Notes: generated by a model from the sequence alone, not told the origin. Positions 18,126-28,597 are shown, counted from the first letter of the stretch. The stretch: 64,000 bases of DNA from Prevotella melaninogenica (GCF_018127965.1 NZ_CP072349.1:686001-750000); one strand, 5' to 3'. Program-made: numbers and translations.

Positions 18126-19862
18126 ATGAACGTTTTAGAATTATCTGAGCAGGAGATTGGTCGCCGCCAAAGCCTGCAAGAATTGCGTGAGATGGGGATT
18201 GATCCCTATCCAGCAGCAGAGTTTCCAACGAATGCTTACTCTACTGATATTAAAGAGCAGTTCAAGGAGGACGAACAGCGTGAGGTTGTAATCGCTGGTC
18301 GTATGATGGGACGCCGTGTTATGGGCAAGGCTTCCTTCGCTGAGTTACAGGATAGCAAGGGTAGAATTCAGGTTTATATCACTCGTGACGACATCTGTCC
18401 GGGTGAGGATAAAGAATTTTATAATAAGGTCTTCAAGAAGTTACTTGATATTGGTGACTTCATCGGAGTGAAGGGTGAAGTGTTCAAGACACAGATGGGA
18501 GAAATCTCTGTTCATGCTAAGGAGATTACCGTTTTGTCTAAGAGCTTGAAGCCACTGCCAGTTGTTAAGTATAAGGACGGCGAAGCATACGATAAGTTTG
18601 AAGATCCAGAGCAGCGTTATCGTCAGCGTTATGTTGACCTCGTTGTGAACGATGGTGTGAAAGATACTTTCTTGAAGCGTGCTACCGTATTGCGTACCAT
18701 GCGTAAGTTCTTCGATGAGGCTGGTTATACTGAGGTAGAAACTCCTACCTTGCAGAGTATTGCTGGTGGTGCAAGTGCGCGCCCATTCATTACTCATTTC
18801 AATGCTCTCAACATTGATATGTATATGCGTATCGCAACAGAGCTTTATTTGAAGCGTCTGATTGTTGGCGGTTTCGAGGGTGTTTATGAAATAGGCAAGA
18901 ACTTCCGTAACGAGGGTATGGACCGCTTCCATAATCCAGAGTTTACTTGTATGGAGCTTTATGTACAGTACAAGGACTACAACTGGATGATGTCTTTCAC
19001 TGAGAAACTTCTTGAGAAGATTTGTATAGAGGTAAATGGTAAGCCAGAAGTACAGGTTGGTGACAAGGTTATTAGTTTCAAGGCTCCATTCCGTCGTCTG
19101 CCTATCCTCGATGCAATCAAGGAGAAGACAGGTTTCGATCTCTATGGTAAGACAGAGGAGGAAATCCGTCATATCGCTGTTAACGAGTTGAAACTCGAAG
19201 AAGTTGATGAGAGTTTCGGTAAGGGTAAGCTCATAGATGAAATCTTTGGTGAGTTCTGTGAGGGTACATATATCCAACCAACCTTCATCACTGACTATCC
19301 TGTTGAGATGTCACCACTGACCAAGATGCACCGTTCTAAGCCAGGACTGACAGAGCGTTTTGAGTTGATGGTAAATGGTAAGGAGCTGGCTAATGCTTAT
19401 TCAGAGCTGAATGACCCAATTGATCAGGAAGAACGTTTCATTGAACAGATGCGTTTGGCAGACAAGGGTGATGATGAGGCGATGATTATCGACCAAGACT
19501 TCCTTCGCTCTTTGCAGTATGGTATGCCTCCAACCTCTGGTATCGGTATTGGTATCGACCGTTTGGTAATGCTGATGACTGGTAAGGAATACATCCAAGA
19601 AGTATTGCTCTTCCCACAGATGAAGCCAGAACCAAAGATTCCACAGTCTTCTGTTAAGGAATGGGCTGAGCTTGGTGTTGCTGAAGAGTGGGTATATGTT
19701 TTGCGCAAGGCAGGCTTCAATCTCATCTCTGACATCAGAGAGGAGAAGGCACAGGGCTTGCAGCAGAAGCTCGGAGAGATCAATAAGAAGTACAAGCTCG
19801 GTTATGAGAAGCCTTCTGTTGAGGCTATTCAGCAGTGGATTGACGGAGCTAATGAAAAATGA
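18126..19862 (+). CDS. lysS: Lysyl-tRNA synthetase, class II
   Basis: 578 residues: an OB-fold anticodon-binding domain ([18 protein letters not shown]), then the class II catalytic core with motif 2 [19 protein letters not shown] and motif 3 [12 protein letters not shown]. After the core there is an extra tail of about 70 residues ([21 protein letters not shown] onward, predicted helical) that standard bacterial LysRS enzymes lack and that is familiar from Bacteroidota LysS. A TAAATTTG element at 18083-18090 lies 35 bases before the ATG, with no clear -33 box. Confidence 0.97.
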   Translation: MNVLELSEQEIGRRQSLQELREMGIDPYPAAEFPTNAYSTDIKEQFKEDEQREVVIAGRMMGRRVMGKASFAELQDSKGRIQVYITRDDICPGEDKEFYNKVFKKLLDIGDFIGVKGEVFKTQMGEISVHAKEITVLSKSLKPLPVVKYKDGEAYDKFEDPEQRYRQRYVDLVVNDGVKDTFLKRATVLRTMRKFFDEAGYTEVETPTLQSIAGGASARPFITHFNALNIDMYMRIATELYLKRLIVGGFEGVYEIGKNFRNEGMDRFHNPEFTCMELYVQYKDYNWMMSFTEKLLEKICIEVNGKPEVQVGDKVISFKAPFRRLPILDAIKEKTGFDLYGKTEEEIRHIAVNELKLEEVDESFGKGKLIDEIFGEFCEGTYIQPTFITDYPVEMSPLTKMHRSKPGLTERFELMVNGKELANAYSELNDPIDQEERFIEQMRLADKGDDEAMIIDQDFLRSLQYGMPPTSGIGIGIDRLVMLMTGKEYIQEVLLFPQMKPEPKIPQSSVKEWAELGVAEEWVYVLRKAGFNLISDIREEKAQGLQQKLGEINKKYKLGYEKPSVEAIQQWIDGANEK

Positions 19863-20006
19863 AAAGTAAATGAAAAAGAAGTAAAAGGGCAGAAAGTAGG
19901 ATGAATAACTAAAAGAGAAGTATAACTATAGCAATGGTATTAGAACATAATACAATGCTGATATCTTTCACTTTCTCTACTTTTTCCCTTTTTACTCTTA
20001 TTCTTA

Positions 20007-21008
20007 ATGTCTATGTTCGACATCGGTAAAATAGCAATCATAGGAAGCGGTAGCTGGGCAACGGCTATCGCTAAGATTGTTGTGGAGCATACGCATCATA
20101 TTGGTTGGTACTTCCGACGTGACGATAAGATAGAAGAATTTAAGCGGAGAGGACACAATCCTTCTTACCTCACAAGTGTGAAATTTAACATGAATGAGGT
20201 GATGCTCTCTTCGGATATCAATAAGATAGTGCAGGAGTATGACACCTTGGTGTTTGTTACTCCTTCTCCTTATCTGAAAGCTTTACTGAAGAAACTGAAG
20301 ACAAAACTCAATACAAAGCTAATCTTAACGGCTATCAAGGGTATTGTTCCTGATGAGAACCTTGTTTGTTCAGAGTATTTCCATGAGGCATATGGTGTTC
20401 CATACGATAATCTTGCTGTTATTGGTGGACCGTCTCATGCGGAGGAAGTGGCGATGGAACGACTCACCTATCTTACTGTTGGTTGTTCAGATCTTGAGAA
20501 GGCACGTGCCTTCACGGAGGTGTTAGCATCAAACTATGTCAAGACTAAGACCTCTCCCGACGTCCTCGGTATAGAGTATGCTTCTGTCTTGAAGAACGTT
20601 TATGCTATCTCTGCTGGTATTTGTTCTGGCTTGAAGTATGGTGATAACTTCCAAGCAGTGTTGATGTCGAATGCTATGCAGGAGATGGAGCGCTTCCTTA
20701 ATACTATTAATCCAATTCAACGGTCCATCATTGACAGTGTATACCTTGGTGATCAGTTGGTGACGGGATATAGTAAATTCTCGCGTAACCATACCTTTGG
20801 AACAATGATTGGAAAGGGATACAGCGTCAAGTCGGCACAGATTGAGATGGAAATGATAGCTGAAGGATATTTTGGTACGAAGTGTATGAAGGAGATTAAT
20901 CGTCGTCTGCACGTCAATATGCCAATCCTTGATGCGGTTTATAACATTCTCTATGAACGTATCAGTCCACAAATAGAAATTAAATTATTAACAGATTCAT
21001 TTAGATAA
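20007..21008 (+). CDS. gpsA: Glycerol-3-phosphate dehydrogenase [NAD(P)+]
   Basis: A 333-residue enzyme that makes sn-glycerol-3-phosphate for phospholipids. The N-terminal Rossmann motif is GSGSWATA, followed by VTPSPYLKALL, KGIVPDENL and IGGPSHAEEVA. The C-terminal domain has the catalytic Lys region EYASVLKNVYAISAGI. The start could also be the second Met (MFDIGK). It runs towards pgi with a 6-base gap, so the two form an operon. Confidence 0.95.
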   Translation: MSMFDIGKIAIIGSGSWATAIAKIVVEHTHHIGWYFRRDDKIEEFKRRGHNPSYLTSVKFNMNEVMLSSDINKIVQEYDTLVFVTPSPYLKALLKKLKTKLNTKLILTAIKGIVPDENLVCSEYFHEAYGVPYDNLAVIGGPSHAEEVAMERLTYLTVGCSDLEKARAFTEVLASNYVKTKTSPDVLGIEYASVLKNVYAISAGICSGLKYGDNFQAVLMSNAMQEMERFLNTINPIQRSIIDSVYLGDQLVTGYSKFSRNHTFGTMIGKGYSVKSAQIEMEMIAEGYFGTKCMKEINRRLHVNMPILDAVYNILYERISPQIEIKLLTDSFR

Positions 21009-21014
21009 ACACAA

Positions 21015-22370
21015 ATGGAAAGTATTAAGTTAGACATCACGAAAGCCGCCCAGTTCTTGAATCCGGGCGCAGTAGAGGCTTATGCTCCTCATGTAGCTGC
21101 AGCTCAGGACGCTTTGGAGAAAGCTACTTGTCCTGGTAATGACTTCCTTGGATGGTTGCATTTGCCATCAAGCATTACTCCAGCGTTCCTTAATGAGATT
21201 CAGGCGGTTGCCAATACACTCCGTGAGAAGTGTGAGGTGGTTGTCGTTGCTGGTATCGGTGGTTCTTACCTCGGTGCTCGCGCTGTCATCGAGGCTTTGG
21301 GTAACAGCTTCGCTTGGCTTGTAAATGACAAGAAGAATCCAACTATTCTCTTTGCTGGTAACAACATCGGTGAGGATTATCTCGCTGAGTTGACAGACTA
21401 CTTGAAGGATAAGAAGTTTGGTGTTATCAATATTTCTAAGTCTGGTACAACAACAGAGACAGCACTTGCATTCCGCCTTTTGAAGAAGCAGTGTGAAGAT
21501 CAGTTGGGTAAGGAGGCTGCAAAGGATGTGATTGTTGCTATCACTGATGAGCATAAGGGTGCTGCACGTGCTGCCGCAACTAAGGAAGGTTACAAGACAT
21601 TTATCATTCCTGATAATGTTGGTGGTCGTTTCTCTGTTCTCACTCCAGTAGGTTTGTTGCCAATCGCAGTCGCAGGTTTCGATGTACAGAAGCTTATTGA
21701 AGGTGCACAGATAATGGAGAAAGAGACATCTGCTGACGTTCCTTTCGCAAACAATATTGCTGCACGTTATGCTGCTGTTCGTCAGGGTCTCTACTCACAG
21801 GCAGGTAAGAAGATTGAGATTGTTGCTAACTTCCAGCCAAAGCTCCACTTCTTTGCTGAGTGGTGGAAGCAGCTCTACGGAGAGAGCGAGGGTAAGGATC
21901 GCAAGGGTATCTTCCCTGCAGCTTGTGACTTTACAACCGACCTTCACTCAATGGGTCAGTGGATTCAGGAAGGTGAGCGTTCTATCTTCGAGACTGTTAT
22001 CTCTATTGAGGAGCCTAATGCAAAGGTACTCTTCCCACACGATGAGGAGAATCTCGATGGCTTGAACTTCCTCGCAGGTAAGCGTGTTGATGAGGTTAAC
22101 AAGATGGCAGAGCTTGGTACACGTTTGGCTCACGTTGATGGTGGTGTTCCTAACATCCGTGTTAGTGTTCCTACATTGAACGAGTACTACCTCGGTCAGC
22201 TCATCTACTTCTTCGAGAAGGCTTGCGGTATCAGCGGTCTTATTCAGGAAGTGAATCCTTTCAATCAGCCAGGTGTTGAGGCTTATAAGAAGAATATGTT
22301 TGCTCTTCTCAATAAGCCAGGTTACGAGGCTGAAAGCAAGGCTATTCAGGAAAGACTGACAAAGGAATAA
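21015..22370 (+). CDS. pgi: Glucose-6-phosphate isomerase
   Basis: A 451-residue enzyme of the shorter bacterial PGI type, interconverting glucose-6-P and fructose-6-P. Signature blocks are [52 protein letters not shown] and [20 protein letters not shown]. It directly follows gpsA. Two GC-rich REP-like hairpins (family D) follow the stop at once. Confidence 0.97.
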   Translation: MESIKLDITKAAQFLNPGAVEAYAPHVAAAQDALEKATCPGNDFLGWLHLPSSITPAFLNEIQAVANTLREKCEVVVVAGIGGSYLGARAVIEALGNSFAWLVNDKKNPTILFAGNNIGEDYLAELTDYLKDKKFGVINISKSGTTTETALAFRLLKKQCEDQLGKEAAKDVIVAITDEHKGAARAAATKEGYKTFIIPDNVGGRFSVLTPVGLLPIAVAGFDVQKLIEGAQIMEKETSADVPFANNIAARYAAVRQGLYSQAGKKIEIVANFQPKLHFFAEWWKQLYGESEGKDRKGIFPAACDFTTDLHSMGQWIQEGERSIFETVISIEEPNAKVLFPHDEENLDGLNFLAGKRVDEVNKMAELGTRLAHVDGGVPNIRVSVPTLNEYYLGQLIYFFEKACGISGLIQEVNPFNQPGVEAYKKNMFALLNKPGYEAESKAIQERLTKE

Positions 22371-22371
22371 G

Positions 22372-22437
22372 AACCTCCCCCAACCCCTCCAAAGGAGGGG
22401 AGAGAAGCCCCACCCGACCTCCCCGAAAGGGGAGGAG
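22372..22437 (+). repeat. Repeat family D: two REP-like GC-rich hairpins after pgi
   Basis: CCCCTCC-AAA-GGAGGGG and CCTCCCC-GAAA-GGGGAGG in tandem in AT-rich surroundings. The sequence AACCTCCCCCAACCCCTCC is shared with 28411-28448 and, inverted, 28565-28595. Confidence 0.85.
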
Positions 22438-22570
22438 TCCCTAATGGAATCTAATTTATATAGTGTGGATAGGGCTTAATGGAGATAATATTTTTAATGT
22501 ATCCTCAAGTTCTTCACATAGCTGAGGGACTTGAGGATAATAATATATAATAAAGGTAAAGCAAGCAGCG

Positions 22571-23305
22571 ATGACGTCTCAATCTCAGCAAGACATATCC
22601 TCCTTCGGAAAGACGGGTGTAAGTCCCAAAGTTGTTCTCTTTGATATGGACGGTGTTCTTTATGACTCAATGCCAAATCATGGCGTTGCGTGGCAGCGTG
22701 CTATGAAGGAATTTGGTATTCACTTCACCCTTGAAGACTCCTATGCAACAGAAGGAGCGCGTGGTGTAGATACTATCCGTAAGTATGCTAAGGCTCAACT
22801 TGGTAAAGAACTAAGTGAGGAAGAGGCACAGCAGATGTATGATGTGAAGGCGCATTACTTCCATGAAATGCCTGAAGCAAAGGTGTTTGATGGTGTCGTC
22901 GACCTTATGCAGAAGATTAAAGCAAGTGGATTAAAGATTGGTATTGTAACTGGTAGTGCACAACTTCCATTGATAGAGCGTGTCACGCGCGACTTCGGAG
23001 AGTTTGTTTCTAAGAATCAGATAACAACAGCATACGACGTGAAGCGTGGTAAACCTAATCCTGATCCCTACCTAATGGGATTAAAAAAGGCTGGTAATTA
23101 TTTGCCTGAAGAAGGTATTGTTGTTGAGAATGCTCCCCTTGGAGTACATGCTGGTGTTGCAGCGGGTTGTTATACTGTTGCTATTAATAGTGGTCCTCTG
23201 GCTGATTCAATACTTTTGAATGAAGGTGCAGACATCCTTTTCCCAACAATCCGTGAGTTTGCTGATAATTGGGAACTGTTCTTAAATCGCTTCCCCAAGT
23301 ATTAA
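22571..23305 (+). CDS. HAD-family hydrolase, beta-phosphoglucomutase-like
   Basis: A 244-residue HAD phosphatase. Motif I is DMDGVLYDSMPNHGVAW, the cap domain follows (about 40-100), motif II is VTGSAQ, the motif III Lys lies in KRGKPNPDPYLMGL, and motif IV is VVENAPLGVHAG. The DGVLYDS form and cap resemble sugar-phosphate phosphatases and beta-phosphoglucomutases, but motif IV has VVENA, so exact substrate is open. It lies 200 bases downstream of pgi; sugar-phosphate metabolism is only a contextual guess. Confidence 0.85.
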   Translation: MTSQSQQDISSFGKTGVSPKVVLFDMDGVLYDSMPNHGVAWQRAMKEFGIHFTLEDSYATEGARGVDTIRKYAKAQLGKELSEEEAQQMYDVKAHYFHEMPEAKVFDGVVDLMQKIKASGLKIGIVTGSAQLPLIERVTRDFGEFVSKNQITTAYDVKRGKPNPDPYLMGLKKAGNYLPEEGIVVENAPLGVHAGVAAGCYTVAINSGPLADSILLNEGADILFPTIREFADNWELFLNRFPKY

Positions 23306-23858
23306 GTACCGACTTTTACTTAGCCTCCCTACTGCTACGAAGTAGGGTAGCAATCTGTATATTCTACTCTCTTTCCACAACTTCCCATTAGGCAGTGACT
23401 GTTGATTTGTAGAGGAGCAGAGGTGAGGCTTAGATACTTTTTCTTTTTTGTTTTCGGCATTCCAATATTTTTTATTACCTTTGCACCCCGTTGAGTAAGG
23501 ATTAACTTATTAACAATGATGTTACAAGCAAAGAATTTCGATAAACCTAATGTTTTCGACTTTGTATAATAAAGATGTAAATGCATCCGTTACTACACTC
23601 AATTCTTTAATATATCAAAATAAGAAAAAGATAGTAGTGAATTAATATTTGGTAAATCCAATAGTTGTATACTCTCACACTGCTTTCAGGTTAACTTTTC
23701 CCCAGTAAGTAAAGAGTTTATAGGAGTTTCCTGTGTTATTTCTTCGTACTCTTACTTAGAATTATATAAGTTTATAAACAAAAAAACAACTATATTAAGT
23801 AAGTGATTAAAATTAGTTTACCTAATTAAGTTATTAATCATTAATTAAATTTTGCAAT
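23306..23858. other. Long non-coding gap with a promoter-like TACCTTTG and a 17-codon ORF
   Basis: TACCTTTG at 23476-23483 could start a leader of about 370 bases for the following small gene. Within it, ATG 23517 opens a 17-codon ORF (MMLQAKNFDKPNVFDFV, stop 23568-23570), whose reality is uncertain. A short CCTACT...AGTAGGG hairpin lies at about 23327-23346. Nothing else is recognisable. Confidence 0.4.
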
Positions 23859-24056
23859 ATGAAACAAAAACAAGAGAAAGCTTATATTAAGCCCTTGACT
23901 ACATTTGTAGTTATAAGTGAAAAAGAGTGTATTATGAATATTTCTGCATCAGGCGGACACTATTCTGCAGATGATGACGAAACGCTGACTGCAAAGGGTT
24001 TTAACTTCTTTAGCGATGAAGAATATAATTGCGTAAGTGAGATTGATGAGAATTGA
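23859..24056 (+). CDS. Small acidic protein of unknown function upstream of fimbrillin-like gene
   Basis: 65 residues. A basic N-terminus (MKQKQEKAYIKP) is followed by a short hydrophobic strand (TTFVVIS), ISASGGH, then an acidic aromatic tail (NFFSDEE, SEIDEN). No signal peptide or known domain. The layout resembles the 70-residue protein at 52665-52877 (MKKIYLAP, VVLNV, GxASG, acidic end), which also sits next to a secreted protein. The adjacent lipoprotein gene starts 30 bases later, so they are likely co-transcribed. I do not recognise the family. Confidence 0.7.
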   Translation: MKQKQEKAYIKPLTTFVVISEKECIMNISASGGHYSADDDETLTAKGFNFFSDEEYNCVSEIDEN

Positions 24057-24085
24057 AAATAAGAAGTAAATTAAGACAAAGCAAA

Positions 24086-25648
24086 ATGAAAATGAAATAT
24101 CAAAATTTGTGGGCTTTGCCAGTTTTAGCCCTATTTACATTAGCAAGTTGTTCTAATGACGACACTGCACAAGAGAATAATGGAAAGCAGAAAGGAACAC
24201 CTGCAGGAATGACAGAGTTTGCAGTAAAGGAGGAGGCTTCAACCCGAACCATGGGTGTATATAGTGGTTCTGGTATAGACTTTTATTGGACACAAGGAGA
24301 CAAACTGTGGATTAATAATGCAGCATCTTTGATTCAAAGTTCTGATGATGATATTACAGGCAAGGCTGCTACAGCCAAGTTCTACTTTACTGGTACATAC
24401 AACGAACAGAGTTATTCCGTACGTTATACGGGAAAGGGAAATAATACAGGCGATAAGGTAACAATAAAGTCCGAACAGGAGCAGACTACCCCTAATGATG
24501 GCTCACACATCGGTACGGATGGTGATTGTGGTACAGCAACCGCTACAAGAAAAGGTGCTGGGAAGTATGAATTTACACTCTCTCACAAAGCATCATACAT
24601 TACGTTCATACCTTATTACAGCCATGAATTTGCAGAAGATGTAAAGGTTACACAAATAACAGTAACTGCCGACGAAGTTCTTGCTGGAAAGTTTGACTTT
24701 GATGATAATGGACTTAAACGTGCTTCTGTAAGTGATCCTAAAACGAGTATTACACTTAAATTGAATGGTGGTGGTACGAAAGGTTTTCCTATTCCTACCA
24801 GCTCAACTTATGCTAAGAATGCCGCAATAATGGTACTTGCTCCTGGCACTTATCACAATTTCACAGTGGAATACAGACTCTATGACCAAAAGACATTGGT
24901 TGAGGGAACTGTAACAAAGAATTATGGTGAACTTACTTTCCACGAGGGAAAGAACAAGAAAGTTGCAGCAGATTTGACGGTCCCTCACTACTCAAGCGAT
25001 ATATATTATATGTGGGATGCTGTCAAAGGTCAGCATGTATGGAAGAATAATGAAAGCTATCAACCAATCCTTAATGAAGGGGTGGACAGTCATTATCCTA
25101 AATCGGCTTCTGATGCACGATGGTATAATACTGTTGAGCACCCAACTTCTGCATCGCGTTCGGTAGCTAAATGTCCTAATGCTAATGAGTTCTTATGGTA
25201 TCTTAAGTATGGAGACCCTCATTGGGATTCCTCTATCTGGGAAATTATGAAGCATTTATATACAGGCGGTATGTGGCTGAAGAAACGCAGTGTTATTGCT
25301 GCAGAGCAGCGCAAGACTTTACAAGATCTTAAGAATGCTGCACCTGATGGGTTTGATTTCACACGTGCCTCTGCAACTAATTTTGATAAATATATTAAAG
25401 ATAACACAAGCATTAAGCTTGATAAACCTGCTAAATCTTCTGACTATATATTCTTGCCAGCCTTTGGATATTACATTAAAGATGGGGAGAATGGGAAATT
25501 AAAAAATGTTGGAAACAGTGTATATTACTGGTCAAGTACGCCACGTCCCTATAAGAACGAAAATGCCTATAATCTGCTTATTCAGAAAGGTAAGGTACAT
25601 GTTGGATATGGTGGTCGAACAAATGCACATTGCTTGTGGCCAGAATAA
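24086..25648 (+). CDS. Fimbrillin-family (Mfa/FimA-like) lipoprotein
   Basis: 520 residues from ATG 24086. A lipoprotein signal ends in LASC (Cys about 22) followed by SNDD. The next part reads like the first domain of Bacteroidota fimbrillin-like proteins: EASTRTMGVYSGSGIDFYWTQGDKLWI, seen as TRTMGVYSG and WTQGDKLWI, then alternating beta strands and AAIMVLAPGTYHNFTVEY. The C-terminal 200 residues include FLWYLKYGDPHWDSSIW and YYWSSTPRPYKNENAYNLL, resembling C-terminal domains of cell-surface paralogues. Likely a cell-surface or pilus-type protein. The open frame begins at a TTG (24053), but only the Met at 24086 gives a proper signal peptide. Confidence 0.8.
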   Translation: MKMKYQNLWALPVLALFTLASCSNDDTAQENNGKQKGTPAGMTEFAVKEEASTRTMGVYSGSGIDFYWTQGDKLWINNAASLIQSSDDDITGKAATAKFYFTGTYNEQSYSVRYTGKGNNTGDKVTIKSEQEQTTPNDGSHIGTDGDCGTATATRKGAGKYEFTLSHKASYITFIPYYSHEFAEDVKVTQITVTADEVLAGKFDFDDNGLKRASVSDPKTSITLKLNGGGTKGFPIPTSSTYAKNAAIMVLAPGTYHNFTVEYRLYDQKTLVEGTVTKNYGELTFHEGKNKKVAADLTVPHYSSDIYYMWDAVKGQHVWKNNESYQPILNEGVDSHYPKSASDARWYNTVEHPTSASRSVAKCPNANEFLWYLKYGDPHWDSSIWEIMKHLYTGGMWLKKRSVIAAEQRKTLQDLKNAAPDGFDFTRASATNFDKYIKDNTSIKLDKPAKSSDYIFLPAFGYYIKDGENGKLKNVGNSVYYWSSTPRPYKNENAYNLLIQKGKVHVGYGGRTNAHCLWPE

Positions 25649-25670
25649 AATATTGTAGTATCTTTAGGTT

Positions 25671-25709
25671 AAGGTGTGTCAAATTCCAAATTTGGCACAC
25701 CTTTATTTT
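25671..25709 (+). terminator. Terminator of the fimbrillin-like gene
   Basis: A 15-bp stem AAGGTGTGTCAAATT / AATTTGGCACACCTT (one U-G pair), then TTATTTT. Confidence 0.9.
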
Positions 25710-25877
25710 GTTTTTCTGTTAAATGCGTGGGTGCTTGTCATATAGAGCGAGTAGATTTAATGGAAGAGCCGATTTATTTATTAAATAAGAACATAGCCAA
25801 AGGCTGCCAAATTCCCTTTTACCTTTACTCTCCAACACAGAAAACCTTTTTATTTTAATGCCTTAAAAATATTAATA

Positions 25878-27004
25878 ACCTGAACTCGGGATAAGTATCA
25901 TATCACTCTTCTGTTTGGTTTAGTACAACGGCTCTTTAGACTCAATCTTTTGATTGGGTCTAAAGATAATAATAAAACAGATTACTTTAGAATAATGTAA
26001 GCTGTCCCGAATGTTGCTCTATAGTAAAGTCTATGTTCACTGCTGGCTTCTTCTCAAAGAAGCAGTAGGCTGCAATAGCAGAGAGAACATTCATTGCGAA
26101 ATTAAATATGCTTCTATGCCTTGAATGCACTAATTGAGCTACATTCTTTAGCTCATCATTGATAGTCTCTATTACAGATCTTTTCCTTAGAAGAAGTCTA
26201 TCATAAAGTGGCATTAGTTTGTTTTTCATGTTACTCCTAATGCCAGTAACTAAATTTATTCCATCATTGAACAATCGCTCAAATAATCCTTGAGAAATGT
26301 ACCCTTTGTCTGCAAACAATTTACCAAATACATTGTCTGTCAACCTGTTAAATACATTTTCGTCTCGGTCATCAACATTTGCTTTAGTGAGCATAAAGTT
26401 TAGAATCTCACCTCTTTCATTACAAATAAGATGTAGTTTGAATCCAAAATACCATCCCATTGTACTCTTACCCCTTGTTGCATAATTTCTAAAAACCTTA
26501 TTGCGACAAATACGTTTATTATGGCAAACTGGAATACAAGTTGAGTCAATAAAACTAATACCAGTACACCTCCCAAAACAACATATCTGCAGGAACATCA
26601 TCATCTCTACAGAGACTCTTGCCTCTAATTCAAGAAAACGATTATAAGACAATTGATTTGGAAATAAATCTGCTAAATGCTCTTTTACGAAAAAGGTATA
26701 ATAGTGACGAAAATTACGATAGGAATTAAAGTGGAAGCAAATTAATATCGTTATGATTTCAGACTTACTCATACGCCACCTGCGATGGCGATGACATCCT
26801 TTATTCCTTTCTGAGAGACCTATTTTATCAGTTTCTAACTCAAATTCTTTGCAAAAGTCATCTGCAATACAGAAAATTTCAGTAATTTTGTCCTTGGTAA
26901 TCATCGTTATGTTTATTGTAAATAATTGATTTTCAACTATAAAGTTACAAAAATATAATGAGATTACCAACTTTTTACAGACATTTCTTATCCCGAGTTC
27001 AGGT
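25878..27004 (-). mobile_element. IS982-type insertion sequence, 1127 bp
   Basis: Perfect 18-bp terminal inverted repeats ACCTGAACTCGGGATAAG at 25878-25895 and 26987-27004. Flanking direct repeats TAATA (25873-25877, 27005-27009) fit a 5-bp target duplication; the AT-rich context leaves its exact length slightly ambiguous. It contains one transposase gene reading leftwards. It appears complete and possibly active. Confidence 0.93.
25987..26904 (-). CDS. IS982-family DDE transposase
   Basis: About 305 residues from ATG 26904 (MITKDKITEIFCIADDFCKE); an extension to 26970 would run into the end of the element. Helix-turn-helix-like N-terminus, then a DDE core: SFIDSTCIPVCHNKR (first Asp), MLTKANVDDRDEN, FADKGYISQGLF (second Asp) and RSVIETINDELKN (Glu). 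No frame interruption is seen. Length and motifs match IS982-group transposases common in Porphyromonas and Prevotella. Confidence 0.92.
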   Translation of the reverse strand: MITKDKITEIFCIADDFCKEFELETDKIGLSERNKGCHRHRRWRMSKSEIITILICFHFNSYRNFRHYYTFFVKEHLADLFPNQLSYNRFLELEARVSVEMMMFLQICCFGRCTGISFIDSTCIPVCHNKRICRNKVFRNYATRGKSTMGWYFGFKLHLICNERGEILNFMLTKANVDDRDENVFNRLTDNVFGKLFADKGYISQGLFERLFNDGINLVTGIRSNMKNKLMPLYDRLLLRKRSVIETINDELKNVAQLVHSRHRSIFNFAMNVLSAIAAYCFFEKKPAVNIDFTIEQHSGQLTLF

Positions 27005-27456
27005 TAATAAGACTTTGAAAAATCATTACATAAGTTCGAGTAAAAGTCCTAAAATAGATACGGAAAATACCTATAAAAAGCAATTTTGTAACCAACAGTA
27101 AATCAGTTAGTTATAAAGAAGTGCAAGAAGAGGTGCTTAATTGGGCTTCAAAAGGGCGTTAGTAACATTCCAAAAGGGCATCTTTTGCAAGCCAATTGGG
27201 CATGTTTTAGAAGCTAAAAGACCATGTGTTGGTTTTGATGTATACAAAAAAAGTTTACAGTTATCAGTAAACAAAGAAACAAGTTGCTTGTTGGAGGTGG
27301 AAAAATATAGTAATGGATAGACAATATTGAAACGATTTGTATTTTCAGCGCTTTTATTATGTTGTTTATCCTTTCTGTAGAACCATTCGATATTGGATAG
27401 TTATACCATGCAAGTATTATTCTATATTTCTATCGATAAACTTAATGGAAGAACTT

Positions 27457-28401
27457 TCAAAAGGCCTCTCTATACTTGTTTTCCTCCTTATCTTCGAGCA
27501 TTGAAAGGTAGCTATTATATCGGCTTTCTGCAATATAATGTTCTTCGATAGCCTTTCTTACTGCGCAGCCGGGCTCATGTGTGTGCGTACAGTTTGAAAA
27601 TCTACAATCTTTTGAAAACTTAAATATTTCACGGAAGTAGCTTGTCAGCTCTTCACGTTCTATATCAAAGGTTCCAAACCCCTTGATACCCGGTGTGTCA
27701 ATAAGATATCCACCCATTGGCAACTCCAGCATCTCACTGAATGTTGTTGTGTGCATACCCGTGTTATGTACATCGGAAATCTCTGCCGTGCGTAGGTTGA
27801 CATGGGGTAGGAGAGCATTGATAATCGTTGACTTTCCTACGCCACTATTACCGCTCAAAAGGGTCACCTTTTCAGTTAATAATGGTTTTAGTTTCTCCAC
27901 ACTGAATTCATTGTCAGCTTCGGCACTCGCCTGTATCTCTACGCACTGATAACCGATGGTCTCATAGAGATTCATTACTGCATGCTGGTAACGTAGTTCA
28001 TCTTCATCGAGTAGGTCGTGTTTATTAAAGACGAGTGTTACTGGAATGCGGTAAGCTTCAGCACTGGCAAGGAAGCGGTCGATGAATGTGGTGGAAGTTT
28101 CGGGATAGTTTGTTGTGACAATCAAGAACGCTTGGTCGATATTAGCAGCAATGATATGGCTCTGCTTAGAGAGGTTAGGTGACTTTCGGATGATATAATT
28201 CCTACGGTCTTCTATCTCAGTGATGAAAGCCGTTCCCTCCTGATTAGGCGTGATGATAACATGGTCACCAACAGCCACAGGATTCGTAGAGCGAATTCCC
28301 TTCAGGCGGAAGTTGCCCTTAATCTTGCTATCTATTGTCTTGCCTTCCTCGGTTTTTACCGTGTACCAGCTACCTGTGTTTTTTATAACTAAGCCGCGCA
28401 T
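27457..28401 (-). CDS. rsgA: Small ribosomal subunit biogenesis GTPase RsgA
   Basis: A 314-residue circularly permuted GTPase acting late in 30S maturation. An OB domain (about 1-70) is followed by the permuted G motifs: FNKHDLL (G4) first, then [15 protein letters not shown] (G1), TTTFSE (G2), [11 protein letters not shown] (G3). The C-terminal zinc knuckle is [16 protein letters not shown]. The gene follows frr in the same direction, but 196 bases bounded by inverted REP-like repeats lie between them. Confidence 0.96.
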   Translation of the reverse strand: MRGLVIKNTGSWYTVKTEEGKTIDSKIKGNFRLKGIRSTNPVAVGDHVIITPNQEGTAFITEIEDRRNYIIRKSPNLSKQSHIIAANIDQAFLIVTTNYPETSTTFIDRFLASAEAYRIPVTLVFNKHDLLDEDELRYQHAVMNLYETIGYQCVEIQASAEADNEFSVEKLKPLLTEKVTLLSGNSGVGKSTIINALLPHVNLRTAEISDVHNTGMHTTTFSEMLELPMGGYLIDTPGIKGFGTFDIEREELTSYFREIFKFSKDCRFSNCTHTHEPGCAVRKAIEEHYIAESRYNSYLSMLEDKEENKYREAF

Positions 28402-28410
28402 AAAAATAAG

Positions 28411-28595
28411 GGAGCCTCCCCCAACCCCTCCGAAAGGAGGGGAGTGCCTGACGGAAGCCAGTTAGAATAATATTTTATCGCTTATAAACAGTCTATTATA
28501 ACCGCTTGTATGTTTTCGTTTGAGTGAGGTATTGATAATATACCAGAAGCACTTGCCTATTACATCCCCTCCTTTCGGAGGGGCTTGGGGAGGCT
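28411..28595. repeat. Repeat family D: inverted pair bracketing the frr-rsgA gap
   Basis: GGAGCCTCCCCCAACCCCTC with hairpin CCCCTCC-GAAA-GGAGGGG at 28411-28448, and the inverted copy CCCCTCCTTTCGGAGGGG with CTTGGGGAGGC at 28565-28595. About 115 AT-rich bases between them hold no ORF. Confidence 0.85.
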
Positions 28596-28597
28596 TT

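Larger units (their letters stand above)
25775..27260 (+). repeat. Intergenic repeat family A, copy 3, split by the IS element
   Basis: The left part (25775-25877) matches copy 5 (ATAGCCAAAGGC, ACACAGAAAACCTTTTTATT, TTTAATGCCTTAAAAAT). The right part (27005-27260) continues with GAAAAATCATTACATAAGTT, TTTGTAACCAACAGTAAATC, the core GGTGCTTAATTGGGCTTCAA and AAAGGGCATCTTTTGCAAGC, and AAGTTTACAG. Removing 25878-27004 and one TAATA restores a continuous element. It lies in the convergent gap between the fimbrillin gene and rsgA. Confidence 0.85.

Noticed and set aside
18441..19277. Long minus-strand ORF (278 codons) opposite lysS
   Set aside because: lysS is an unmistakable intact gene; the antisense frame has no recognisable motif and low-complexity Leu/Thr/Ile composition.
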